Assembly: GCA_016190025.1 (NCBI GenBank)
Contig: JACPRG010000091.1
Location: forward strand, 1-12,795
From: Candidatus Tectimicrobiota bacterium
GTDB lineage: Bacteria > UBA8248 > JACPRG01
DNA: 12,795 bases
Direction: 5' to 3'
Made by a program: the position numbers and the translations under genes. Of the stretch, positions 1 to 7,583 are shown one piece after another (position 1 is the first letter of the stretch; each line of letters starts with the position of its first letter). The notes beneath the pieces were generated by a model. It did no database searches and was not told the origin of the DNA. It worked only from the letters and a program-made list of their open reading frames with translations.

Positions 1-926
1 AGCCCATGCACTCGGGCGTCCAGAACGCGTGGATGGAGGACGTCCGCTGCGCCGCCCACCCCAGGACGGCCGCGAAGGCCGTCTCCGTGTTCGACCACCT
101 GGCCGACGTCCTGAAGGAGAGAGGGCTGGGCGCGGCCCGGGTCGCGCTCTCGGGCGAGTCGGCGGCGGCCCTGAAGGAGCCCATCCGCGCGGTCCTGCCA
201 AAGGCGGAGCTCCTGGACGCCGGGAGGCTCGTCCCGGAGACGATGAAGATCAAAAGCCCGGCGGAGGTCCGGGTCCTGAAGGAGGGCGCGCTCATTCTCG
301 ATGAGGCCCTCAAGGCCGCCATGGAGAATGCCCGTCCGGGCGTCACCGAGTACGAGCTGTCCGGCCTCGCCATGGAGGCCCTGTTCCGAAACGGCGCGGA
401 GGGCGGCAATTTCCCCATGGCCCTCTCCTCGGGCCCCCGCTCCGGCTTCAAGCACGTCCCCCCGACGGACCGGAAGGTCCGGAAAGGGGACTGGGTGTTC
501 GCGGACCTGGGGGGGATCTACAAGGGCTACTCCAGCGACGCCTCCCGCGGGACGGTCGCCGGCGGGCCGGACAAAGAGCAGCGCCGTTTCCTGGAGGCCC
601 AGATCGCCATCGTCGAGGCGGTCCTGGCCGAGGCGAGGCCGGGGGTCCGGATCTGCGATTTGGCCAGGATCGGGATCGAGACCGCCCGCGGCGCCGGCGT
701 GGAGGAATACCTCTACTTCCGGGGCCACGGCATCGGCACCTTCTCCCACGTCCCGCCCTCCATCAACCCCACCAACGAGGCGGTCCTGGAGGAGGACATG
801 GTGTTCTGCTTCGAGCCGATGCTCGTGCGCTCCGAGTTCGGCACGGCCTGCGTCGAGAACATGTACCACGTGAGGAAAGACGGCCTGGCGAGCCTCAACG
901 AGTGCCCCTGGCGGTGGTGGGAGTAG
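1..926 (+). CDS. M24-family metallopeptidase (Xaa-Pro aminopeptidase/creatinase-like), 5' partial
   Basis: This is the C-terminal part of a pita-bread-fold metallopeptidase, the family of Xaa-Pro aminopeptidases, creatinases and related C-N hydrolases. The frame is open to the left edge, so the Met at position 6 need not be the start. Counting from that Met, the expected dinuclear metal ligands are all present: D167 and D178 (ADLGG...SSDAS), H241 (RGHGIG), E270 (CFEPM) and E284 (VENMY). H150 and H248, each in an H-V-P-P context, fit the substrate-site histidines. About 80 residues precede the catalytic domain, whereas family members usually carry a creatinase-N domain of about 130 residues, so some 50-80 residues lie outside the window. 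The protein lacks a visible signal and is probably cytoplasmic. The substrate (Xaa-Pro peptide, creatine-like or another amide) cannot be fixed. The gene ends facing the acyl-CoA ligase tail to tail. Confidence 0.9.
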   Translation, partial: PMHSGVQNAWMEDVRCAAHPRTAAKAVSVFDHLADVLKERGLGAARVALSGESAAALKEPIRAVLPKAELLDAGRLVPETMKIKSPAEVRVLKEGALILDEALKAAMENARPGVTEYELSGLAMEALFRNGAEGGNFPMALSSGPRSGFKHVPPTDRKVRKGDWVFADLGGIYKGYSSDASRGTVAGGPDKEQRRFLEAQIAIVEAVLAEARPGVRICDLARIGIETARGAGVEEYLYFRGHGIGTFSHVPPSINPTNEAVLEEDMVFCFEPMLVRSEFGTACVENMYHVRKDGLASLNECPWRWWE

Positions 927-973
927 AAGACCCGGAGGGGGCCTCTCCATCAAGCCGCCCTGCGGACGACCGA

Positions 974-996
974 GAAGCTTCCGCTTCCAGGGGAAG
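974..996. other. Weak overlapping hairpins in the convergent intergenic gap
   Basis: The 100-bp gap between the convergent metallopeptidase and ligase genes holds two mutually exclusive 5-bp stems: GAAGC/GCTTC with a TTCC loop (974-987) and CTTCC/GGAAG (984-996). Neither is followed by a T-run on either strand, so neither is a convincing intrinsic terminator. This is the natural place for transcription to end from both sides, but the sequence does not show a classical signal. Confidence 0.2.
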
Positions 997-1026
997 GGGA
1001 GACAGCCTTTGCCCCGGAGGCGGCCC

Positions 1027-2541
1027 CTACTTGCGGAGGGCCCGCCGGTTCAGCTTTCCGGAGGCCGTCCGGGGGAGGTCGGAGACCACCTCGAAGGCCT
1101 TGGGGATCTTGTAGCCGGCGATCCGAAGGCGGAGGTCGGAGACCAGCTCGCCCAGGTCCAGCCGTTGTCCGGGCCTCGGCACGAGGAAGGCCTTGGGGAC
1201 CTCGCCGTAGTCCGGGTGGGGCGTCGCCACCACCGCCGCCTCGCGCACCTTGGGGTGCGACTCCAGGGCCAGCTCCACCTCCCGCGGGTAGATGTTCAGC
1301 CCCCCGCTGATGATCATCTCCTTCTTGCGGCCCGCGATGTACAGGTAGCCCCCTTTGTCGAACCGTCCCAGGTCCCCCGTGCAGAGCCACCCGTCGTGAA
1401 AGGCCTCCTTCGTGCCCTTCGGGTCGCGGAGGTAGCCGCGCATGACGCTATACGCGCCCGGGGGCCCCGAGCGGACGCGGATCTCCCCGACACTTCCGGC
1501 GGGCAAGGAAGCGCCCTGCGGCGAGAAAACGCCGACCTCCACTCCGGGCAGGGGGCGTCCGACCGATCCCAGGGGGTGGGCCCGGTCGCCGGGCTCGGCG
1601 GAGGCGATGATCCCTCCTTCCGTCGAGGACAGGTACGGGACGACCTCGGCCGCCGGGAAGAAATCCTGGACCCGTCTCTCCAGCTCGGAGGTCGAGGGCT
1701 CGCCGGTCAGAAGCACGGTGCGAACCGACTCGACGGGCCGGAAGCGGCCCGCCGGCGCCGCCATCAGCCGCCGCACCATCGTCGGAATGAGATTCAGGAC
1801 CGTGACCGATTCCCGGGCCAGGCTCCGGAAGAGACCCTCCAGCGTGAACTTCCGCAACAGAACCAGGGTCGCGCCGACGGAGACGCTGTTCACCAGGCGG
1901 CTGGTCCCGATGCGATGGGCCAGGGGCGTCGTGACGAGGAACACGTCTTCGGGCCGGAGCCTCCACTGGATGACGCTGAGGAGGTAATTGATGGTGAAGA
2001 TGTTCGCCCGGGTCAGGACGGCGCCCTTCGGCCTCCCCGTGGTCCCGGAGGTATAAGCCAGGGTGTGGGGCGCGTCCGGAGGGAATCCGCCGTCCGGCTC
2101 ATCCGCCGGACCCAGAAGGGAGGCGTAAGGGAGGACGCCGCGCATCCTCCGGCCGCCCACCCCGACGAGGAGGGGCAGCCGGAGCCCGCTTCGCCGGAGT
2201 TGCGAGACCAGCGGACCGAACTCCTCCTCAAAAATCAGGGAGCCCGCGCGGGAGTGGCGGAGAACGTAGGCCGCCTCGGCCGCGGCCAGGTGATAGTTGA
2301 TGGGGACGAGCGTCGCGCCGAGTTTCGTGAGGGCGTAGAAGACGACGGCGAACTCCAGGCGGTTGCGGAGAAGGATCCCCACCGCGGCGGCCGGCCCCAC
2401 CCCCTTCTCCCGGAGCCCGTTGGCGAGACGGTTGACCTCCCGGTTGAACCGCCGGTAGGTCCACCGCCTCGGGCCGTCAATGAGAGCGACCTTGCGGGGG
2501 AAGCGCAGGCCGTTTCGGATCAGGAGATGGGAGATGTCCAT
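1027..2541 (-). CDS. Class I adenylate-forming enzyme, acyl-CoA synthetase (AMP ligase)
   Basis: This 504-residue protein has the normal length of an ANL-superfamily acyl- or aryl-CoA ligase, which adenylates a carboxylate with ATP and then forms the CoA thioester in the cytoplasm. The core motifs are in order: P-loop YTSGTTGRPKG at 163-173, YLSSTEGG at 303-310, the ribose-binding TGD at 388-390, the hinge region GRKKEMIIS at 404-412, and SGK with catalytic Lys496 in the small C-terminal domain. The ATG at 2541 is chosen because the N-terminus aligns with the family pattern, although no good Shine-Dalgarno precedes it; it may rely on translation from the flavin reductase gene 100 bp upstream in the same direction. 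Acid specificity (aryl, medium-chain or long-chain) cannot be read by eye. The nearby UbiD and flavin reductase make an aromatic or unsaturated acid an attractive guess only. Confidence 0.93.
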   Translation of the reverse strand: MDISHLLIRNGLRFPRKVALIDGPRRWTYRRFNREVNRLANGLREKGVGPAAAVGILLRNRLEFAVVFYALTKLGATLVPINYHLAAAEAAYVLRHSRAGSLIFEEEFGPLVSQLRRSGLRLPLLVGVGGRRMRGVLPYASLLGPADEPDGGFPPDAPHTLAYTSGTTGRPKGAVLTRANIFTINYLLSVIQWRLRPEDVFLVTTPLAHRIGTSRLVNSVSVGATLVLLRKFTLEGLFRSLARESVTVLNLIPTMVRRLMAAPAGRFRPVESVRTVLLTGEPSTSELERRVQDFFPAAEVVPYLSSTEGGIIASAEPGDRAHPLGSVGRPLPGVEVGVFSPQGASLPAGSVGEIRVRSGPPGAYSVMRGYLRDPKGTKEAFHDGWLCTGDLGRFDKGGYLYIAGRKKEMIISGGLNIYPREVELALESHPKVREAAVVATPHPDYGEVPKAFLVPRPGQRLDLGELVSDLRLRIAGYKIPKAFEVVSDLPRTASGKLNRRALRK

Positions 2542-2641
2542 GACCGGGTCACCGGGCGGGGGCCGCCGAACCCGAGTCGAGCCTCGGGCCGGGGGCGCGC
2601 CGCGTCTTTCCGCCTTCCGCGGGGGAAGACGCCGGATTGGC

Positions 2642-3340
2642 TCAGGTCCGCCCGGAGGAGGACGGGACCGGAGCCGGCCGGCTCGGGATCTGGGACCGCG
2701 ACTGCGCCGTGTAGAAGCCTCCCGGCGGCATGAAGGCCCCCCGCTCGAAGATGTCCAGGCTCCGGCAGAACCGGTCCCCGTTGAGCCGGCCGATGGGCCC
2801 GTACTTCGACACGTCGATCTCGACCTCGCCGGGCTCTTCCCCGGGGACGAGGATCTCGTCCCGGACGTGGAACAGGACGACCTCCCCCATGACCACGTAG
2901 TGGGTCCGCTCGCCGAGCTGGAGGATACTCATCAGCCGGCACTCCATGTTGATGGGCGATTCGGCGATGCGGGGCGGCTTGACGAGGTCGCTGGGCACAG
3001 GCGTCAGGCCGGTGACCTCGATCTCGCTCACGCCGTACTCGTAGTTCCCAGACGCCTTGACGGCCGCCTCCACGAGGCGCTCCTCCAGGACGTTCAGGAC
3101 GAACTCCTTCTGGTACTCGACGTTCTTGACGGTGTCCTTCCGGTCCTCCCCCTTGGAGCCGGCCGAGAAGTAGACGATCGGCGGGTTGCCGCAGAGGACC
3201 CCGTGGAAGCTGAAGGGAGCGAGGTTCGTCCGCCCCCCGGGGCCGAGGGTCGAGACGAACGCGATCGGTCTCGGGCAGACGGCCCCGATCAGGAGGCGGT
3301 GGTTCTGGCGTCGCGAGAGCGTGGCGGGTTGGAGCTTCAT
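2642..3340 (-). CDS. Flavin reductase-like FMN-binding domain protein
   Basis: This 232-residue protein belongs to the flavin reductase/DIM6-NtaB split-barrel family, which binds FMN and often uses NAD(P)H to supply reduced flavin, or acts as a stand-alone flavoprotein. Visible features are PRPIAFVSTLGPGG at 23-36 followed by TNLAPFSF at 38-45 (the FMN phosphate and isoalloxazine region), KDTVKNV at 68-74, the AESPINMEC element at 126-134, and YGPIGRLNGDRF at 180-191. The reading frame continues upstream to 3439, but those residues look non-homologous, and the ATG at 3340 sits 10 nt behind a strong GGAGGAGG site, so this start is preferred. No two-component monooxygenase partner is encoded in the window. 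It lies downstream of the NMT1-like binding protein and upstream of the CoA ligase, all leftward, probably one operon. Confidence 0.88.
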   Translation of the reverse strand: MKLQPATLSRRQNHRLLIGAVCPRPIAFVSTLGPGGRTNLAPFSFHGVLCGNPPIVYFSAGSKGEDRKDTVKNVEYQKEFVLNVLEERLVEAAVKASGNYEYGVSEIEVTGLTPVPSDLVKPPRIAESPINMECRLMSILQLGERTHYVVMGEVVLFHVRDEILVPGEEPGEVEIDVSKYGPIGRLNGDRFCRSLDIFERGAFMPPGGFYTAQSRSQIPSRPAPVPSSSGRT

Positions 3341-3561
3341 GGCCGGTTGGCCTCCTCCGAATGGCAAGCCTCGGGAACGGCGGCCGGGCTTCGGGAAGCG
3401 GGGCGGCGAGACGGTCTTTGAGGCCGGCTCGCGCGCCACCTCCGCCTCGCGGCCGACCCCGATCTCTTCCGGCGCGAATCCGGCGAGGCGGCGATGTTGT
3501 CCAGGATGGGGGCCTTGCGGTTCATTTCCGCGGACCCATCCTCCCGTTCTGCTTTTGTCAT
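3337..3561 (-). other. Small reading frame with ATGA overlaps at both ends; possibly a frameshifted gene
   Basis: A 74-codon frame exactly bridges the gap between the NMT1-like gene and the flavin reductase gene. Its ATG (3561-3559) overlaps the upstream TGA as ATGA, and its TGA (3339-3337) overlaps the downstream ATG as ATGA, the layout of translationally coupled genes. A second ATG at 3525 starts MNRKAPILDNIAA, with G or C at essentially every third position. After that the frame decays to Arg/Ser/Pro-rich sequence, while the frame shared with the flavin reductase takes over a protein-like look (LAGFAPEEIGVGREAEVARE) with very high GC3. The simplest reading is a small or remnant gene carrying a frameshift near 3485, or chance in GC-rich DNA. 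I do not recognise a family. Confidence 0.3.
3351..3358 (-). promoter_or_regulatory. Shine-Dalgarno site that fixes the flavin reductase start
   Basis: GGAGGAGG on the minus strand, 10 nt upstream of the ATG at 3340. It is the strongest ribosome site in this stretch and argues against the longer in-frame start at 3439. Confidence 0.75.
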
Positions 3562-4592
3562 TTGCCGCTCTTGGGGACGTAGGGCCGGGCCGGTAAAAGG
3601 GCGGTCGTGTAGATCTCCGAAAGGCCCACCGGCTTCTTGAGGCTCATATACTTGGCGTAGAGATTGAGCGTACTTCGCATTTTCCCTGCCTCCATGAACC
3701 CGATCCCGTACTTCCTCGTTCCATCGGTCACGGTGTACTCCACCTGGACGTCCCACTGGGCGCGACCCAGGGCCGGGTTGACCTGGGAGTTGTGCTTCAG
3801 GAAGTCCCGGACGGCCGCGGCCGGGTTCTCAATGGACCAGAGATAGGCCCTGGCCGTGGCCTCCAGGAACCTGCGGAGCTTCGCGGCCTTGGCGCTCACC
3901 GCCTCGTCCCGGACGAGCAACCCGTTCCCGTACACGTCCACGCCCCAATCGTTGTAGCGCAGGGTATGGATTTCCTTGCCCGCTTTTTTCGCCAATTGCC
4001 TCAAGACCGGAATCGTCGTGGCGTAAAGCGGGGCCACGTCCGTCTTGCCCGAGAGGAGGCTCGGCTGGATCGCGGCCGCCGTCATGTCCACCCAGATGAC
4101 GCCCTTGGGGTCGAGGCCGTTGGCGCCGGCGAAGGCCGGGAAAATGACCCGGACGGCGTTGCCCACGGGCGAGCCCAGCCGCTTCCCTTTCAGGTCCTTC
4201 GGTTTCCGGATGCCCGAGTCCGCCAGCACGTTGAGCGTGTGGAGATTCTTGTCATCGATCATCCAGATCATCTGGGTGGCCAGGCCCTGCCCGCGCCCCA
4301 CGATGAGAGAGCCGATGTCGGCCAGGCCGACCTCCGAGGAGCCGCTCCCGACGGCCTTGACCGTGTCCCCGGAGCCGAACCCCCGCCTGATCAACGGGTC
4401 GATCTGCGCCGCCTTGTAAAAGCCCCGCTCGATGCCGGCGTAAAAGGCCGCGTGTTTTCCGTAGATGAGCCAGTCCAGCATCAGGTTCACCTCTTCGGCC
4501 CGGGCGGTCTGTGTCCACAAGAGGCAGATCCCGAGCCAGGCCGCCGCGAGAAATCGCCGATGAGGCCGTCTTTTCCGAGAATGAAGAGACAT
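3558..4592 (-). CDS. NMT1/THI5-like periplasmic substrate-binding protein (ABC-type)
   Basis: This 344-residue exported binding protein belongs to the NMT1/THI5-like group used by ABC importers of thiamine precursors, nitrate/taurine-like anions and many uncharacterised ligands. A Sec signal peptide is clear: a basic n-region (HSRKRRPHRR), a hydrophobic core FLAAAWLGICLLW, and a likely cleavage after ARA at about residue 32. The mature start shows the family hallmark LMLDWLIYGKHAAFYAGIE (37-55) followed by RGFYKAAQID, and the two-lobe fold continues with VGLADIGSLIVGR (88-100) and LKGKRLGSPVG (134-144). The frame extends upstream, but the ATG at 4592 has AGGAG 6 nt before it and begins the signal peptide, so it is preferred. 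There is no ABC permease or ATPase in the window. It sits between the asparaginase-like gene and the flavin reductase gene, all leftward. The ligand is unknown. Confidence 0.88.
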   Translation of the reverse strand: MSLHSRKRRPHRRFLAAAWLGICLLWTQTARAEEVNLMLDWLIYGKHAAFYAGIERGFYKAAQIDPLIRRGFGSGDTVKAVGSGSSEVGLADIGSLIVGRGQGLATQMIWMIDDKNLHTLNVLADSGIRKPKDLKGKRLGSPVGNAVRVIFPAFAGANGLDPKGVIWVDMTAAAIQPSLLSGKTDVAPLYATTIPVLRQLAKKAGKEIHTLRYNDWGVDVYGNGLLVRDEAVSAKAAKLRRFLEATARAYLWSIENPAAAVRDFLKHNSQVNPALGRAQWDVQVEYTVTDGTRKYGIGFMEAGKMRSTLNLYAKYMSLKKPVGLSEIYTTALLPARPYVPKSGK

Positions 4593-4879
4593 GGCTTTCT
4601 CCTTTCTTGGCCAAAGCCGCGACGGAAAGCCCGCCTTGGCCGCCTTTCTCAGTCTCTGGGCGCGCAACGGACGGCAAAACGCAAGACCACACTTCCCGCT
4701 GTGTGGCGGTCCCGGCGGTGGTGATCGCGGGCTTCGGGGGGTGGGCGAAGAGCCGACCCAGGCTTCACGTCCTGAAGGGGCCGCCGCACCCGCGAAGGCC
4801 TTCCGCCTTCACGCCTCCCCCCTCCGAAGGACGATACCGAAAAACCCGGCGCCCGTCCAGGAAGAAGAGAAAAGGACGG
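4593..4879. other. Intergenic gap between asparaginase-like and NMT1-like genes, no gene seen
   Basis: This 287-bp gap follows the asparaginase-like gene in transcription order. Apart from the ribosome site at its left end I see no coding sequence, T-run terminator or clear promoter. Its length suggests the binding-protein gene may have its own promoter, but no convincing -35/-10 pair is visible. Confidence 0.4.
4598..4605 (-). promoter_or_regulatory. Shine-Dalgarno site that fixes the NMT1-like protein start
   Basis: AAAGGAGA on the minus strand; its AGGAG core ends 6 nt upstream of the ATG at 4592. It supports the start that yields an immediate signal peptide rather than the longer frame beginning at 4667. 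Confidence 0.7.
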
Positions 4880-5884
4880 CTACTGAAAGAATGCCGGCAG
4901 CTTCTCCTTCGGCGCGCCCGCGCTGAGGGCGACCATCAGGAGGACCCGCGCCTTGACGGCCGACAGGTCTCCCGCCAGGATGGCCCCGGCCTCGGCCACG
5001 TCCTTGGAGCCGCTGCCGCCGCCGTAGGCCGCAAGCGTGCGGCCCCACGTCGAGCCCGAGGCCACCACCACGGGCACGCCCCGCCGGACGGCCTCGCGGA
5101 TCCCCTTCATCGCCCCGGGCGATACGCTCCCCCGTCCGGGCAAGGACTCGAAGACCAGGCCCTCGCTCCCCGAATCGAGGGCCGCGAAGACCAGCCGCTC
5201 GTCCATCCCCGCCCAGACCTTGATCAGGTCGACGCGCTCCAGAAGGCGCTCCACCGCGAAGCGGGGCGACCGGGGGGCGGAGCGATAGTAGGCGACCCGG
5301 TCGTCGTCCACGATGCCCAGGATCCCCTTCTCCCCCGAGGAGAACGCGTTGACGCGGTTGCTTTTTTCTTTGTAGACGTCGTGGGCCGCGTGGATCTCCC
5401 GGTTGAAGCAGAGGAGGACGCCGCGCCCAAAGGAGGCCGGGTCGGCGGCCAAGCGCACCGAGCTCAGGATGTTTCGCGGCCCGTCGGTGTCCGGCTCGGA
5501 GGCGTTGTACATGGCGCCGGTGTAGACGACCGGCTTATCGTGGCGCAGGAGCAGGTCCATCAGGTAGGCCGATTCCACGACGGCGGAGGTCCCGTGGGTG
5601 ACGACCACCCCGTCAGCGCTCCCTTCCGGCTCCTCGTCCAGCAACCGGTTGACGCGCCGGGTCATTTCGAGGAAGTCAGGCAGACCAAGGGAGAGGGCGA
5701 GCCGGTTGCCGAACTGCTCCACCCGGACCTCGGCCGCCCGGGCGAGGTCCGGGACGGAGGAAGCCAGGTCCTGCCCGGTCAGGGCGGGCGACACCCGCCC
5801 GGCCGGATCGGCCTTGGAGGCGATGGTCCCTCCCGTGGCGAGGATCGCGACCCGTTTCCGAGGCTCGGCGCGACCGGAAGCCAT
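4880..5884 (-). CDS. L-asparaginase-family amidohydrolase with altered second active-site motif
   Basis: This 334-residue protein has the length and layout of bacterial L-asparaginases/glutaminases, which hydrolyse asparagine or related amides to acid and ammonia. The first motif ATGGTIAS (16-23) supplies nucleophile Thr20. The second motif reads VVVTHGTSAVVE (93-104): Thr99 is kept, but the Asp that normally follows it (Thr89-Asp90 in E. coli asparaginase II) is Ser100. The catalytic Lys appears as K172 in HDVYKEKSNR. KPVVYTGAM (117-125) and the TDGPRN element (133-138) are also family features. There is no signal peptide, so it is likely cytoplasmic. The ATG at 5884 follows GAGGAGG (5894-5900) by 9 nt. 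It is the first gene of the leftward cluster and is divergent from UbiD. The substituted Asp suggests altered substrate or weak asparaginase activity; family membership is firm, reaction is not. Confidence 0.85.
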   Translation of the reverse strand: MASGRAEPRKRVAILATGGTIASKADPAGRVSPALTGQDLASSVPDLARAAEVRVEQFGNRLALSLGLPDFLEMTRRVNRLLDEEPEGSADGVVVTHGTSAVVESAYLMDLLLRHDKPVVYTGAMYNASEPDTDGPRNILSSVRLAADPASFGRGVLLCFNREIHAAHDVYKEKSNRVNAFSSGEKGILGIVDDDRVAYYRSAPRSPRFAVERLLERVDLIKVWAGMDERLVFAALDSGSEGLVFESLPGRGSVSPGAMKGIREAVRRGVPVVVASGSTWGRTLAAYGGGSGSKDVAEAGAILAGDLSAVKARVLLMVALSAGAPKEKLPAFFQ

Positions 5885-6135
5885 TTGTCATTTCCTCCTC
5901 GATGGGGACAGGGATGGAAGCCGGCCCGGAAAGCTCCGGATTGGCGAAACGGCCTTGTTTTCATTCTCCCCCGTGTGATAGGAATAAGGGAAATCCCCGA
6001 TAGGCGAATGTTTTACCAGACATCTCGCCGGCGTGTGGAGGAACCGGGGAGCGCGGGACGGTCGAAGGACGCACAGCGCTTCTCGCCGGTCCAGAGGCCC
6101 GTCCCCTGAATCCAGGCCCCTGGGAGTGAAGGGAA
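5885..6135. promoter_or_regulatory. Divergent intergenic region, probable promoters for both clusters
   Basis: This 251-bp region lies between the divergent asparaginase-like and UbiD genes and must carry the start signals of one or both clusters. An AT-richer pocket spans about 5940-6015. On the plus strand TTGTTT at 5955-5960 could serve as a -35 with a poor -10 around TGATAGGAAT (5976-5985), but the match is weak and a sigma-70 promoter is not established. No clear operator palindrome was found. The UbiD ribosome site (GAAGGGA just before 6136) and the asparaginase site (5894-5900) mark the edges. Confidence 0.3.
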
Positions 6136-7581
6136 ATGGCGCAGATTCGCACGGCCGTGGGCATCGGCACCGCCTTTCAGCGGATGATCGACGAGGGGGA
6201 GGTCGTCGTCATCGATCGGGAGGTGGACGGCGTCCACGAGCTCGCCGGCATCCTCACCAAGCTGGATGGGCTCCCCTACACGCCCGCCGTCCTGTTCCAG
6301 CGCGTCAAGGGTTTCTCGATGCCCGTCGGCGGGACGCTGTTCAGCGAGCCCTCCCGGGTGAGGCGTCTTCTGGGCATGCCGGAGGATCCCCTGAAGTTCA
6401 AGCACGCTTTCCTGGAGGCCATGGAGCGTCGGGTGGACCCGGTGGTGGCGCCCGACGGCCCGTGCCAGGAGGTCGTCCTCACCGAGGACTTTGACGCCCT
6501 GAGCCTGGTCCCCTCCATCCAGGCGTCCCTGGACGACGGGGGGCGGTATTTCCAGGCGGCCGTCATCACCAAAGACCCCGAGACCGGCCGACGGAACGTG
6601 GGCATGTACCGGAACATGCTCCTGGGCGACAACCGGACGGTCATCAACATCCGCCCGGAGGCCCACATCGGGATGCACTTCCGCAAGGCCAAGACGAAAG
6701 GCGAGCCTTTCCCCGCGGCGCTGGTTTTCGGGATGGACGCCGAGAGCTACATCGCCGCCGTCACCAAGCTTCCCTTCGGGGCGGATGAGCTGTCCCTGGC
6801 GGGCGCCCTGCGGAGGGAGCCCGTCGAGCTGGTCAAGTGCAAGACCGTTGACCTGGAGGTCCCGGCCGCCGCCAACATCGTCCTGGAGGGTGTGGTCGAG
6901 CCGCCCTACGAGGAGGCGTGGGAGGGTCCCTGGCCGGAGTTCCTCAAGTACCTGAGCATCCCCCAGCGAAAGCCCATCTTCCGCATTACGGCCGTCACCC
7001 ACTGCGCGCAGCCCATGAGCTACAACATCGTGCCGGGGACCAAGGAGAACTACAACATCCGCATCTCCAACGACGTGGCCTTTTACAAATACGTCAAGGC
7101 GATCGAGCCGACCTTCGTGGTGGACGCGGCCCTCACCCGCGGCTCGGCCCACTGGCACCACGGGGTCATCCAGCTCCGCAAGGACACACCGGACCGGGAA
7201 GGCCAGCAGATCCAGGTTGCCCTGGCGGCCTTCGGGTTCTCGGTCTATCTGGAGACCCTGACCCTGGTGGACGAGGACGTGGACTTGTACGACATGGACG
7301 CCATCGACTGGGCCGTCACGACCCGGTGCAACCCCAAGGAGCAGGTCCACGTCCTGCCCGAGGGGACGACCCACCGCAACAACCCCATCGCCGGGGTGCG
7401 GTCGCTGATTCCGGGGGATTCGGTGGTCAAGGCCAAGATGATCGTGGACGCCACCATCCCCTGGAAGTACAAGACCCTCCGGAAGGAGGGGGTGCCCCCG
7501 CTGTTCATGCGGGCCCGTTTTCAGGAAACCCCCCTGGAGGACTACCTCACCCCGGAGGACTTCAAGCGCTGGGCGGGTTGA
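6136..7581 (+). CDS. UbiD-family prenyl-FMN-dependent (de)carboxylase
   Basis: This 481-residue protein belongs to the UbiD family, which uses prenylated FMN made by UbiX to reversibly decarboxylate aromatic, heteroaromatic or alpha,beta-unsaturated acids in the cytoplasm. By spacing against fungal Fdc1, the cofactor metal ligands fit N154 (in NVGMYR), H177 (PEAHIGMH) and E218 (GADELSLAGAL). The Arg-Glu-Glu catalytic set fits R159, E263 and E268 (EGPWPEF). VDEDVDLYDMDAIDWAV (378-394) is the typical late family element. Downstream of the second catalytic Glu, the usual GDHTGYY-like segment is replaced by FLKYLS, so the substrate pocket is unlike E. coli UbiD and this is a catabolic or unassigned branch. 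The ATG is preceded by GAAGGGA. It heads the rightward cluster with a TAXI-TRAP transporter 77 bp downstream. No UbiX is encoded here. The substrate is unknown. Confidence 0.9.
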   Translation: MAQIRTAVGIGTAFQRMIDEGEVVVIDREVDGVHELAGILTKLDGLPYTPAVLFQRVKGFSMPVGGTLFSEPSRVRRLLGMPEDPLKFKHAFLEAMERRVDPVVAPDGPCQEVVLTEDFDALSLVPSIQASLDDGGRYFQAAVITKDPETGRRNVGMYRNMLLGDNRTVINIRPEAHIGMHFRKAKTKGEPFPAALVFGMDAESYIAAVTKLPFGADELSLAGALRREPVELVKCKTVDLEVPAAANIVLEGVVEPPYEEAWEGPWPEFLKYLSIPQRKPIFRITAVTHCAQPMSYNIVPGTKENYNIRISNDVAFYKYVKAIEPTFVVDAALTRGSAHWHHGVIQLRKDTPDREGQQIQVALAAFGFSVYLETLTLVDEDVDLYDMDAIDWAVTTRCNPKEQVHVLPEGTTHRNNPIAGVRSLIPGDSVVKAKMIVDATIPWKYKTLRKEGVPPLFMRARFQETPLEDYLTPEDFKRWAG

Positions 7582-7583
7582 CG

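Noticed and set aside
1009..2733. A 574-codon plus-strand frame opposite the acyl-CoA ligase
   Set aside because: The composition is Arg/Gly/Pro/Asp-rich without domain motifs, and the minus strand encodes a full ligase with all core motifs.
4511..6109. A 532-codon plus-strand frame across the asparaginase-like gene and its flanks
   Set aside because: It mirrors the asparaginase gene on the other strand, has no recognisable domain, and its start lies inside the signal-peptide region of the NMT1-like gene.
6013..7374. A 453-codon minus-strand frame opposite UbiD
   Set aside because: The product is rich in Asp/Gly/Val/His and lacks motifs; the plus strand carries the UbiD catalytic and metal residues.
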